Shown piece by piece: positions 7,852 to 15,003 of a DNA stretch of 15,003 nucleotides (the stretch's first letter is position 1; each line of letters opens with the position of its first letter). Made by a program: the position numbers and the translations under genes. The DNA lies in the NCBI GenBank assembly GCA_905204225.1, contig CAJKZK010000036.1, positions 1-15,003 on the forward strand. Reading direction: 5' to 3'. The notes beneath the pieces are model-generated. The model was not told the DNA's origin, searched no databases, and was given only the letters and a program-made list of their open reading frames with translations. The DNA comes from an uncultured Bacillota bacterium. GTDB taxonomy: Bacteria > Bacillota_I > Bacilli_A > RFN20 > CAG-449.

Positions 7852-8728
7852 TATTTTTTCCTCCTATAAATTCTCTTGTTTTTTCTAACATCTTATATTT
7901 TTTAAATTTATTTGGTATCTTTTTTATTTTTGGATAACCAGATATTGCCAATATTCCTCTAGGAGCAATATACATAAAATCTTGATAATTACATTCAATA
8001 CCTTCTAATAAACATAAACTAGCTTTAGCAGCAGAATGAACAAAAATATTTAGAAATTTTCTTCCAATTAAAGCAAATGATGAAGATAAACCTGTATCTT
8101 TATTATTTAATATATTTGTAGCGCATACTCCAGGATGCACTAAAACAATTTTATATTTTTTTTCTAACATTCTTTCATACGTACTAGAAGGTATTAATAA
8201 TTTTGAATAACCATATAAACTATTTCTTGATAAAGAATTAATTTTTGTTAAAGGTCTCATTTTCGAATTAATTGCAGTTAATGAAGATACAATTATTACT
8301 CTAGTTTGATCATTAATCAATTTTTTTTCTAATTTATCTAATAAATAAGTTTCACCAAAATAATTTGTTCCTACAGTTAATTCAAAATTATCTTTAGTAA
8401 CCATTTTCTTTTTAGGATAATAAACACCAGCATTACATACTAAAAAATCAACCTTTATATCCTTAATTTCATTACAAAAATTGTTAATAGAATCAAAACT
8501 TGCTTGATCATAAATAAATATCTTAATATTACTATTTGGATATAATTTTAATAATTCATTTTTAGCATCTTCAGCTCTTTTTAAATTTCTACAAGCCATA
8601 ATTAAATTAGCATTTAAAAATAATAAATGTTTACTTAATTCAAACCCAATTCCACTGTTAGCGCCAGTAACAACTATATTTTTATCTTTTAAAGAATGAT
8701 ATTTATTTAAATATTTCTGTATTTTCAT
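7838..8728 (-). CDS. Short-chain dehydrogenase/reductase (SDR) family oxidoreductase
   Basis: A classical SDR fold enzyme using NAD(P)H; the substrate is not evident. The 296 aa product has the cofactor loop TGANSGIG (21-28), ACRN (45-48) after strand 2, NAG at 99-101, catalytic Ser149 in VSSL and the Tyr172/Lys176 pair in YGYSK, then HPG (198-200). R47 at the end of strand 2 leans toward NADPH. The overall layout resembles retinol-dehydrogenase-like SDRs, with a basic C-terminal tail. Its ATG overlaps the upstream nrnA stop as ATGA (8725-8728), so translation is probably coupled, and its end overlaps the ABC-F start by 14 bases. The operon context does not suggest a substrate. Confidence 0.9.
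   Translation of the reverse strand: MKIQKYLNKYHSLKDKNIVVTGANSGIGFELSKHLLFLNANLIMACRNLKRAEDAKNELLKLYPNSNIKIFIYDQASFDSINNFCNEIKDIKVDFLVCNAGVYYPKKKMVTKDNFELTVGTNYFGETYLLDKLEKKLINDQTRVIIVSSLTAINSKMRPLTKINSLSRNSLYGYSKLLIPSSTYERMLEKKYKIVLVHPGVCATNILNNKDTGLSSSFALIGRKFLNIFVHSAAKASLCLLEGIECNYQDFMYIAPRGILAISGYPKIKKIPNKFKKYKMLEKTREFIGGKNNVIS
7860..7865 (-). promoter_or_regulatory. Strong ribosome binding site of the ABC-F gene
   Basis: AGGAGG on the minus strand lies 8 bases before the ATG at 7851, inside the 3' end of the SDR gene. It fixes the ABC-F start and shows that this internal gene is translated independently rather than only by coupling. Confidence 0.85.
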
Positions 8729-9699
8729 TTAATTAACTCATTCAAATCATTTATTAATAAATCAATTTCTTCTTTGTTATTAAGTTTAGCACCACTAGCT
8801 TGAGGATGTCCTCCTCCTCTATATTTACTAGCTACATCATTTATAACATAATTAGTGGTTCTAATAGAAACTCTATAAACATTACTATTAACATCTTCAG
8901 TAATTGATAGCCAAATGTTTATACCTCTAATATTTGAAAAATTAGATAAATAATTCTTACCTTGTTCTGGTCTTAAATTAAATTTATTTAATGCGTCATT
9001 ATCAAAAATATAATAAGCTACACCTTTATCTGTAACATGATAATTATTTAAAACATATTTTTGTATTTCTAAATTAGAAATATCTTTTTCATACATTTTT
9101 AAATAAACATCATTACTTAAATCAAATCCAGTTTTAATACAAACACCAGCAGCATCAAATGTATGTTGTGATGTTGAAGAAAATAAAAATCTACCTGAAT
9201 CACCAACTATACCACTATAAAAATATTTAGCAGCTAACATTGATAAAGGATATTTTTTTAAAGAACAATAACAAATAAAATCAACAACAAGTTCACTACA
9301 AGAAGCCAATTCATCATTTACAATATTAATATTCCCATAATTTTCAACTGCTGGGTGATGATCAAATTTAACGATTTCTTTTGCTTTTGAAAAAGATTTA
9401 TTATCAATTCTTTCAGTATTACCAACATCAACAACAATAGCTAAAAATTCTCCTAATTTTTCAACATCAACTTCATCAATATGAGGATAAAGTTTAGGTG
9501 TAAAATCATAAAAATCTTTTCCTTGAGCATAAATCTTTTTATTTGGAAAAGAATCTTTAAGCCAAGTAACTAAACCATTTTGTGTTCCTGAGGCATCAAA
9601 ATCAGGCATTTCATGGCGATAAACAACAATAGTATTATATTTTTTTATTAATTTTAATACTTTTTTATATAGCGATGCATTTTCTTTAATATAATTCAT
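8725..9699 (-). CDS. nrnA: DHH/DHHA1 family phosphoesterase, NrnA-like
   Basis: NrnA-type enzymes degrade very short RNAs and in many species dephosphorylate pAp; some relatives cleave cyclic-di-AMP or pApA. The 324 aa length is typical. Metal-binding motifs are in order: H29 and DFDAS (33-37) in RHEMPDFDASG, D91 in VVDVGN, the DHH triad D113-H114-H115, and D167 in GIVGDSGR. The DHHA1 substrate-binding motif RGGGHPQASG is at 294-303. There is no membrane or regulatory domain, so it is the stand-alone cytoplasmic type rather than GdpP. It is the first gene of a four-gene run behind an extended -10 promoter, with a good ribosome site (GGAG, complement of 9705-9708, 5 bases before the ATG). It stops with TGA, showing that TGA is a real stop here. 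Exact substrate preference cannot be read. Confidence 0.93.
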   Translation of the reverse strand: MNYIKENASLYKKVLKLIKKYNTIVVYRHEMPDFDASGTQNGLVTWLKDSFPNKKIYAQGKDFYDFTPKLYPHIDEVDVEKLGEFLAIVVDVGNTERIDNKSFSKAKEIVKFDHHPAVENYGNINIVNDELASCSELVVDFICYCSLKKYPLSMLAAKYFYSGIVGDSGRFLFSSTSQHTFDAAGVCIKTGFDLSNDVYLKMYEKDISNLEIQKYVLNNYHVTDKGVAYYIFDNDALNKFNLRPEQGKNYLSNFSNIRGINIWLSITEDVNSNVYRVSIRTTNYVINDVASKYRGGGHPQASGAKLNNKEEIDLLINDLNELIK

Positions 9700-9721
9700 A
9701 ATCTCTCCTACTCAATAAATG

Positions 9722-9750
9722 ATTATAACAAATAATTAATATTATTTTAA
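9722..9750 (-). promoter_or_regulatory. Extended -10 promoter of the nrnA operon
   Basis: On the minus strand a perfect TATAAT (complement of 9722-9727) is preceded by TGT, giving the extended TGnTATAAT element. It lies 17 bases downstream of TTAAAA (complement of 9745-9750, four of six matches to TTGACA). Transcription should start near 9715, leaving a leader of about 15 bases with the ribosome site. It lies just downstream of the lipoprotein terminator, so the two units are separate. Confidence 0.7.
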
Positions 9751-9760
9751 TCAATAAAAT

Positions 9761-9801
9761 CAAAATAAATAAAAATGGCTATTGAATACTCAATAACCAT
9801 T
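9761..9801 (-). terminator. Rho-independent terminator after the lipoprotein gene
   Basis: Minus-strand RNA forms a 12-bp stem (arms at 9801-9790 and 9785-9774, one U-G wobble) with a 4-base loop. It is followed by a T-rich run, TTTATTTATTTTG (complement of 9773-9761). It lies about 24 bases after the lipoprotein stop and before the nrnA promoter. This is the clearest terminator in the window. Confidence 0.85.
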
Positions 9802-9824
9802 AATTATTTAATTTAAAATTTTAA

Positions 9825-12608
9825 TTAAACACTTTTTCTTACTCTAACAGCAAAGGCTTTGTTGCTAATAGCAGTTGTTGTAACTGGATTATTATCAACA
9901 TATTGAATTGCTGGATTAGAAATTACAACTTTGACACCATATTTTTGCAAATTACGAATATTAAATTGAACAAATTCGTTATCGGCTTTTGTAGAAACAT
10001 TAGCAGCAAAACGATAAGTAGTTCCAATTTTTAACATAGTTACTTTGTCATCGACACTTGCTATATTACCAGATACACCTACTCCTTGAATACAGAAACC
10101 AAGAGTTAAATTTGCTTCTTTAATCTTACTATCAGTACATGATTCAACTGTAATATCAAAAGAAATAGAATAATTTCCAATATATGTCTTGCCTTCAACT
10201 TCTGGAATATATCTTAAGAATGCATTTCTTTTTGAATTTTTTGTTGTTTTTGATGAATTAGCAATTAAAGTACCATCTGTTTCATTACTTAATGTAGTTA
10301 ATCCTGTTGCAGATTGTAATCCCCATGTTCCAGGATTTTCTTGAAGTTTAGGATTCATAGTTGCACCTTGAGAAACAAATGAATAAGTACTATCTGTTTT
10401 AAATGTTAATTTATTATATCCACAATCAAGACATACTCCATCAACAAAATTATGATTATTTGCGCCAAATATTTCATGTTCACTTAATTCAGATGTAGCA
10501 TCACTATTTGTAAAATATTTATTACATTGTTCACAATACGCATATGAAGAATTACCATCAGTAAAACATGTTGCACTTACTTCATTGTGTAAAGTTATTT
10601 TATGACCTAACTTAGTTATTAAATATGAACTTGTAATATCATTATTTCCTTCTTGATCTTCAAAGAATTTATTACATCTTGAACAATGATAATAAGCTAA
10701 GTTACCATCTTCAGTACATGTAGCATCTTTAGCAGGAGTTAATTCACTCATAATATGTCCACCTGTAAGAACAATATTTTCAATTTCATTTTTGCATTCA
10801 CTATCTTCAAAATAAAGGTGACATGTAGTGCATTCATAATAAGCTACGTGCCCATCACTTGTACAAGTAGGAGCAACAGCATTAACTAATTCACCAGCAG
10901 TATGCACATGTCCAATCGCTTCTTTAATAACATATCCACATTCTGTACATGTTTGAGGAGTATCAACAGTTGCTTCGGGTCCAGGTATATGATTACCTTT
11001 TAATACTTGTTGGTGACAAACACTACATTCTTTATAATGTTCATTACTATTAGTGATCCAATTACCAAGAGTATGGTCTAATAATGGTAATTCTGGCAAA
11101 GCATCTAATGATTTTTTATTTTCATCAAAATATTTATTACATTTTGAACATTGATAATATGCCGAATGACCATGTTCACTACATGTTGATTCAATTGCAG
11201 AAATTAATTCACCATATTCATGACCTGTTGCAGGTTGAGAAATATTATTAATTTCAACTCCATCAACAAAGTTCTTTCCACATACTGGGCAATGGTCATG
11301 ACTAATAGATCCATTTTCTTCACATCCAGCATCTTTACCAGCAACATTATATTTAAAGTCATGTTTGCAATCATCATTTTTAATCACTGAATCTATTGAT
11401 TTACCAAAATAAAGCATTTCACCATGAACTCTATTTTCTTTACCTTCTAAATTAATTGTATGTAAATTGGAAATAGTAACATTTGTTTTAGCACCTGGAA
11501 CTGCAAATATTTGTATAAATTGTTCAGCTTCTGTTGTTTCGAATACATATGTAAAGCGATAATTTACACCAGGTTCAAATTTTCTATCTTTATTATTTTC
11601 TTCACTAGCATTTGTACCAATTAATTTTGGTTGATTACTTGCGTCAATCACTCCACCTGTTATATTAACAATTTTTGCACCAAATCTTTGAATTTCAACA
11701 TCACTATCTACTTTAATATCAAAACTTAATATAAATTTACCTATATATGTTGCATTATCTACACCATAATTAAACCTTGTAAATGTTCCACCACTTGCAT
11801 TTGATATTGTCCATTCTTTCCCAGTATTTTTAATTGATAAAGCTACATTAGATTGAGTAAAAAATGTATTTTTATTTGCATAAATACTTGCAAAATATGG
11901 ATCTTTTTCTTTATTACAACTGTTACTAATTTCTCCATTAATCAAGCAATTACCAAATTGAATAAGATTTGTATTATCAATGATATGGTATTGTCCTTCA
12001 TATGAAGTTTTATATGCATCACAATTAGAGCATTGAACTTCATTTGATGTAAAATCATGTGTTCCAGTAACAGGAATAGTTAAATCATTTAAAGTGGTAA
12101 GAGTATTATTAACATATAAATTATGACAATATTCACATTCATCATGCTCTTTTAATCCTGTCTCAACACATTTTGGATCAATTTGATCATAATGAATTAA
12201 TTTATGACCATTTGGATTTATTGCTAAAATTAAATTTTCTTCGGTAACTTCTTTATCATTAGCAAATAATTTATCACAAATATTACACTTATAATGTGCT
12301 GCTACACCTGTAGCAATACATGTAGCAGGTATCTCATCAATTAATACTTTATTATGTTTATCATCACTTCTAGCAATAATAACATCTTTTTCATCTACCT
12401 CTTTACCATCAACAAACAATTTACCACAATAAATACATTCTTTGTGAGCAATCATTCCATCAGTAATACATGTTTCTTCAATTGCATCAACATCTTTATA
12501 GACATGTTCATGAACTGGTTTATTAGTAGTATTACAGCTTGTCATAACACCTAATAAAGCCATTGATAAAGATGCAAATCTCATAATCGATAAATTTTTC
12601 TTTTTCAT
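9825..12608 (-). CDS. Cys/His-repeat surface lipoprotein with two beta-rich domains
   Basis: A 927 aa exported lipoprotein of unknown function; numbering is from the chosen ATG. A basic N-terminus, a hydrophobic stretch and a lipobox-like GVMTSC put the lipidated cysteine at 25. Then come repeat block A (about 33-207), beta-rich domain 1 (about 209-389), repeat block B (about 414-732) and beta-rich domain 2 (about 734-905). Eight full repeats follow H-x(11-12)-C-x10-C-x2-C, with first cysteines at 47, 97, 147, 429, 476, 582, 631 and 681. Four shorter CxxC units are at 193, 528, 554 and 726. Similar Cys-repeat stretches occur in surface proteins of gut Firmicutes. The two beta domains resemble each other (TYIGKFILSFDI at 287-298, TYIGNYSISFDI at 808-819) and look like carbohydrate-binding or jelly-roll modules (inference). 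A GTG at 12617 is in frame, but lies within the Shine-Dalgarno, so ATG 12608 is chosen. Probably co-transcribed with the upstream GH3. Confidence 0.82.
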   Translation of the reverse strand: MKKKNLSIMRFASLSMALLGVMTSCNTTNKPVHEHVYKDVDAIEETCITDGMIAHKECIYCGKLFVDGKEVDEKDVIIARSDDKHNKVLIDEIPATCIATGVAAHYKCNICDKLFANDKEVTEENLILAINPNGHKLIHYDQIDPKCVETGLKEHDECEYCHNLYVNNTLTTLNDLTIPVTGTHDFTSNEVQCSNCDAYKTSYEGQYHIIDNTNLIQFGNCLINGEISNSCNKEKDPYFASIYANKNTFFTQSNVALSIKNTGKEWTISNASGGTFTRFNYGVDNATYIGKFILSFDIKVDSDVEIQRFGAKIVNITGGVIDASNQPKLIGTNASEENNKDRKFEPGVNYRFTYVFETTEAEQFIQIFAVPGAKTNVTISNLHTINLEGKENRVHGEMLYFGKSIDSVIKNDDCKHDFKYNVAGKDAGCEENGSISHDHCPVCGKNFVDGVEINNISQPATGHEYGELISAIESTCSEHGHSAYYQCSKCNKYFDENKKSLDALPELPLLDHTLGNWITNSNEHYKECSVCHQQVLKGNHIPGPEATVDTPQTCTECGYVIKEAIGHVHTAGELVNAVAPTCTSDGHVAYYECTTCHLYFEDSECKNEIENIVLTGGHIMSELTPAKDATCTEDGNLAYYHCSRCNKFFEDQEGNNDITSSYLITKLGHKITLHNEVSATCFTDGNSSYAYCEQCNKYFTNSDATSELSEHEIFGANNHNFVDGVCLDCGYNKLTFKTDSTYSFVSQGATMNPKLQENPGTWGLQSATGLTTLSNETDGTLIANSSKTTKNSKRNAFLRYIPEVEGKTYIGNYSISFDITVESCTDSKIKEANLTLGFCIQGVGVSGNIASVDDKVTMLKIGTTYRFAANVSTKADNEFVQFNIRNLQKYGVKVVISNPAIQYVDNNPVTTTAISNKAFAVRVRKSV
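10413..11369 (-). repeat. Cys/His repeat block B (five full and three short units)
   Basis: Encodes residues about 414-732 of the lipoprotein. The full units have C-x10-C-x2-C with first cysteines 429, 476, 582, 631 and 681, each preceded by a His 12-13 residues upstream and usually followed by an aromatic pair such as KYF or KFF. Short units with only CxxC are at 528/531, 554/557 and 726/729. The DNA copies are clearly related but diverged, so this is an old protein-level array rather than a recent tandem duplication. Confidence 0.8.
11988..12512 (-). repeat. Cys/His repeat block A (three full and one short unit)
   Basis: Encodes residues about 33-207 of the lipoprotein, directly after the lipidated N-terminus. 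The first cysteines of the three full units fall at 47, 97 and 147, an exact 50-residue period. Each has C-x10-C-x2-C with a His 12 residues before the first Cys. A shortened unit with CxxC at 193/196 closes the block. Confidence 0.8.
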
Positions 12609-12614
12609 TATTTT

Positions 12615-12620
12615 CACCTC
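12615..12620 (-). promoter_or_regulatory. Ribosome binding site that sets the lipoprotein start
   Basis: GAGGTG on the minus strand lies 6 bases before the ATG at 12608, ideal spacing. Its final GTG is itself an in-frame possible start (12617-12615), which would add three residues (M-K-I). A start codon lying inside the Shine-Dalgarno is unlikely, so the ATG is preferred. Confidence 0.75.
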
Positions 12621-12629
12621 ATGAATTAA

Positions 12630-12650
12630 GCAAGTAGAAAATCTACTTAC
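12630..12650 (-). promoter_or_regulatory. Intercistronic hairpin across the GH3 stop codon
   Basis: Minus-strand RNA can form a 9-bp stem (arms 12650-12642 and 12638-12630, one U-G wobble) with a UUU loop. The GH3 TAA stop is inside the 5' arm. Only a weak UUAAUU tract follows, so it is not a convincing terminator. It could be an mRNA-stabilising or partial-attenuation element between the GH3 and lipoprotein genes. Confidence 0.45.
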
Positions 12651-14988
12651 TTATCCTCACTTTCATTTTTAAAAAATATATCTTTAGTAGTCTGATATAT
12701 ATACATAACACCAAATAGTGATGTAAACCAAATAAATATAGTTAAACTAACTCTAGTTGCAACAGGTATTGCAAGTTCCCAAGCAGGAATAATTGTTTTA
12801 AATGATGAATCACCAGTAATACCATTCATTGCGTTACTATTTACAATAGTGTAAAGAATATTTTTAGCCGCTCTTCTCATAGACCATGCTAATTTACCAT
12901 ACCCTTCTTTGTAATTAATAAAACGTATATCATTACCATCATAATCATATCCACCTTTACTACCAGCAGGGTTACCATCAGGTAAATCGTTACCATATAA
13001 CACACCTTGAATTGGGCTCATATAAGGTCTTGATGAGTTATAATCTGATACAGCATATCCTCTCATACCATATTCAGCACGTAAAACATTATTACAAAAT
13101 CCTTGTCCACCAGTCCATTTAGCACCGAGTCTATTCATACCAGTCATAACACCTAATACTGTATTTGGAGTATATACTCTATCGATAGAAATAGATACTT
13201 CTAAAGCTCTTGAATAAATTTCTCTAATTGATTGTTCGTTTGCCCAAACATTTAAACCTGCTCTATGAGTTTCTTGATCATTTAATACAGCATGTTTCAT
13301 TAAAACAAAGACACCTAATTTATGTAAGCCAACTGCTTCATAACCAGCTGCAACACCAGTTAAGAAACCATCTTCACTATAATATTCAAATGTTCTACCA
13401 CAATAAGCACCACGATGAATATTGACTCCTAATCCATAAATACCATTGTATCCAGCCCAAATAGCTTCTTCACCAGTTTGTTCACCAATTCTTTGAATTA
13501 AATCAATATTATAAGTTGATCCAACTAAACCATTACATGCAAATATTTCTGGATTTTGTCCTGCATTCTCTTTATCTTTTTCTTCAGCAAAACCTCTAAA
13601 CGCACTTTGACTTGGTAAATCTTTATAATTACGATTATGATTAGGCGCAATTGCCCCATTTTGTTGGGATGTACTTGGTGCTGATATAGATTCAACAGCA
13701 TTTGTATATCTTAATCCATCTTGCAATAATGCACATGTTTCTTCATAAGACATGCGGTCTAATAAAGTATCCCATAATGGATCATTATAATCTTTACCAC
13801 GCAAATATATTAATTTAACTTCATCAAAACTATCTCCTGTTTCAACAAAACCAATTTCATCATAAGTTGGATAAGCAACTCTGTCTTTTTCAACTACTGG
13901 ATTTGCTTGAGCCTTCTTTAATTGACTATTAGCGGTTAATTTAATTCTTTTACCATAAGTTCCAACCCAATTATTTCTTGATAAATATTTTTGATTTGCT
14001 TCATTACTAGAAAAAATGTTTGCTTTTTTAAAATCAGTATCATCAAATTGATTAGTAATTTTATTTACTCCATAATTAGCTTTTTGTCCTTCATATTCAG
14101 GAGTGAAATTTTTATTTTCTGATTTAATAAATTCATTAGTTGAATATGTTTTATTATCATAAGCAATATATCTAGCATAAACCAAATCTTTATTACCTTG
14201 ATTTCTTCCATCATTAACATATATTTTATCTTTATCTAAAGATATATGTTTTACTTCATCTTTATAATTCAAAATATTATTTACTGCATCATGAGCATCT
14301 TTAGCAGCTGTAATTAAATATTCATCATTTTTATTGCTAGAACCAATAACATATGTTTTTTCAACATCAGCATCATAACTAGCAAAATATTTTTCTTCAA
14401 TAGTTGTTGTAGCAGTAACTGTTTCATTAGCTTTAACATCTACTTTTGTAAATCCAACTAATTCCACACTTGGCTTTTCTACTCCATTAGTAATATCTAA
14501 ATCTGTATATGGTTTTTGAACATAGAATTGAACAACTTCTTTACCATCAACATTAGATGTATTTTTAACATCAACAGAGACAGTATAATTTTTCTTTTCT
14601 TCATTTCTTGTAACAACCATATTACTATATTCAAATGTAGAATATGATAAACCATATCCAAATGGGTAAGTCACTACATCACTATAAACAAAGTCACCAA
14701 CATTACTACGTTTTGTAACAACATCTTCATATCTAGTTTCTGTATATTTATATCCATTATAAATACCTTCTTGATAAGCAACATAATATTTATGATTTTG
14801 ATATTCCATTGTTGAAAAATATCCATTTACTAATTGAGAATCAGCATCACCATATTTAATACTGCCAAAATTAAAATAAACAGGATTATATTTACTTTCT
14901 TCAAAGAATGTATCAGTAGTTCTTCCAGATGGATTATATTCACCAGTTAATAATTTACCTATTGCATTAGCACCATTAGTACCAGGTA
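12647..14988 (-). CDS. GH3 glycoside hydrolase with permuted domains and C-terminal membrane anchor (5' truncated)
   Basis: GH3 enzymes retain configuration and remove beta-linked sugars such as glucose or xylose. The reading frame is open to the contig end. The Met at 14809 is internal: 59 further codons upstream include the GH3 C-domain motif NPSGRTTDTFF. Numbering is from that Met. Order seen: end of the alpha/beta sandwich domain (YPFGYGLSYSTF, 48-59), Fn3-like domain (about 60-165), an unassigned region (190-340), then the TIM-barrel domain (about 345-660) with GRTFEYYSED (471-480), KHAVLNDQETHR (505-516) and the nucleophile Asp589 in VSDY. This is the reverse of the usual order, as known for beta-glucosidases of Ruminococcus albus and Butyrivibrio. 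A hydrophobic helix (about 683-706) and a charged tail end the protein. The usual DGP of the barrel is replaced by NGA (384-386). The N-terminal part, including any signal or acid/base Glu, is missing. Confidence 0.9.
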
Positions 14989-15003
14989 AGATCGGAAGAG
15001 CGT
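14989..15003. other. Illumina adapter remnant at the contig end
   Basis: The last 15 bases read AGATCGGAAGAGCGT, identical to the start of the TruSeq read-2 side adapter. They are not genomic and break the GH3 reading frame's context. Biological sequence ends at about 14988. Confidence 0.93.

Noticed and set aside
12354..12554. Plus-strand open frame opposite the lipoprotein N-terminus
   Set aside because: It is antisense to the Cys-repeat coding sequence, its Ile/Phe/Asn-rich composition mirrors the AT-rich opposite strand, and no start signal is present.
9825..12608. Recent tandem DNA duplication or CRISPR-like array in the repeat gene
   Set aside because: Copies are similar only at protein level, vary in length and keep the reading frame; there are no identical direct repeats with unique spacers.
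13228..13425. Plus-strand open frame opposite the GH3 barrel
   Set aside because: It is antisense to highly conserved GH3 motifs and its Leu/His/Gln-rich translation matches no recognisable protein.
14807..14809. ATG at 14809 as the true GH3 start
   Set aside because: The frame stays open for 59 more codons to the adapter boundary and encodes conserved GH3 sequence (NPSGRTTDTFF), so this Met is internal.
80..14988. Mycoplasma-type code with TGA as Trp
   Set aside because: The Trp codons checked are TGG, and the nrnA-like gene ends with TGA in an ATGA overlap with the next start, so TGA acts as a stop.

Overview
The window is a 15 kb AT-rich contig end from a low-GC Firmicute-like bacterium. 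The genes use the standard code: Trp is TGG wherever I checked it, and TGA ends the nrnA-like gene. AGGAGG-type ribosome sites, a MutS2, a YkpA-type ABC-F ATPase, an HI0933-type flavoprotein, a lipoprotein signal and a membrane-anchored glycosidase point to the Bacilli/Mollicutes side of the Firmicutes, probably an uncultured gut-type lineage (inference). The last 15 bases are Illumina adapter, so the right edge is an assembly artefact.

Layout. All genes but one are on the minus strand, so the text below reads from right to left. (1) 14988-9825: the 3' part of a GH3 glycoside hydrolase whose two core domains are in swapped order and which ends in a membrane helix. It is followed 38 bases later by a large lipoprotein built from cysteine/histidine repeats and two copies of a beta-rich domain. 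A clear rho-independent terminator (9761-9801) closes this unit. (2) 9750-5884: an extended -10 promoter drives a tight operon of an NrnA-like DHH phosphoesterase, a short-chain dehydrogenase, a YkpA-type ABC-F ATPase and a small three-helix membrane protein. (3) 5352-5891, plus strand: a small guanylate kinase-like gene, divergent from the next operon and overlapping the small membrane protein tail-to-tail by 8 bases. (4) 5288-80: an HI0933-type flavoprotein, mutS2 and uvrC with gaps of 12 and 1 bases. (5) 25-1: the first codons of another minus-strand gene with its own ribosome site.

How they work together. Groups 2-4 are mostly housekeeping: RNA turnover, ribosome-associated ATPase, nucleotide metabolism, ribosome rescue or recombination control, and excision repair. 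Group 1 is the accessory part. A membrane-held glycosidase next to a repeat-rich surface lipoprotein suggests a cell-surface glycan binding and cleavage module. That functional link is inferred from adjacency and architecture; no substrate can be read from the sequence.

The most interesting points are the H-x(11-12)-C-x10-C-x2-C repeat lipoprotein with duplicated beta domains, the permuted GH3 lacking the usual Asp-Gly-Pro motif, a MutS2 whose Smr domain lacks the LDLR motif, and a palindromic -10 element that may serve two divergent promoters. No CRISPR, IS element, tRNA or rRNA was seen, and no gene-free stretch exceeds about 125 bases.
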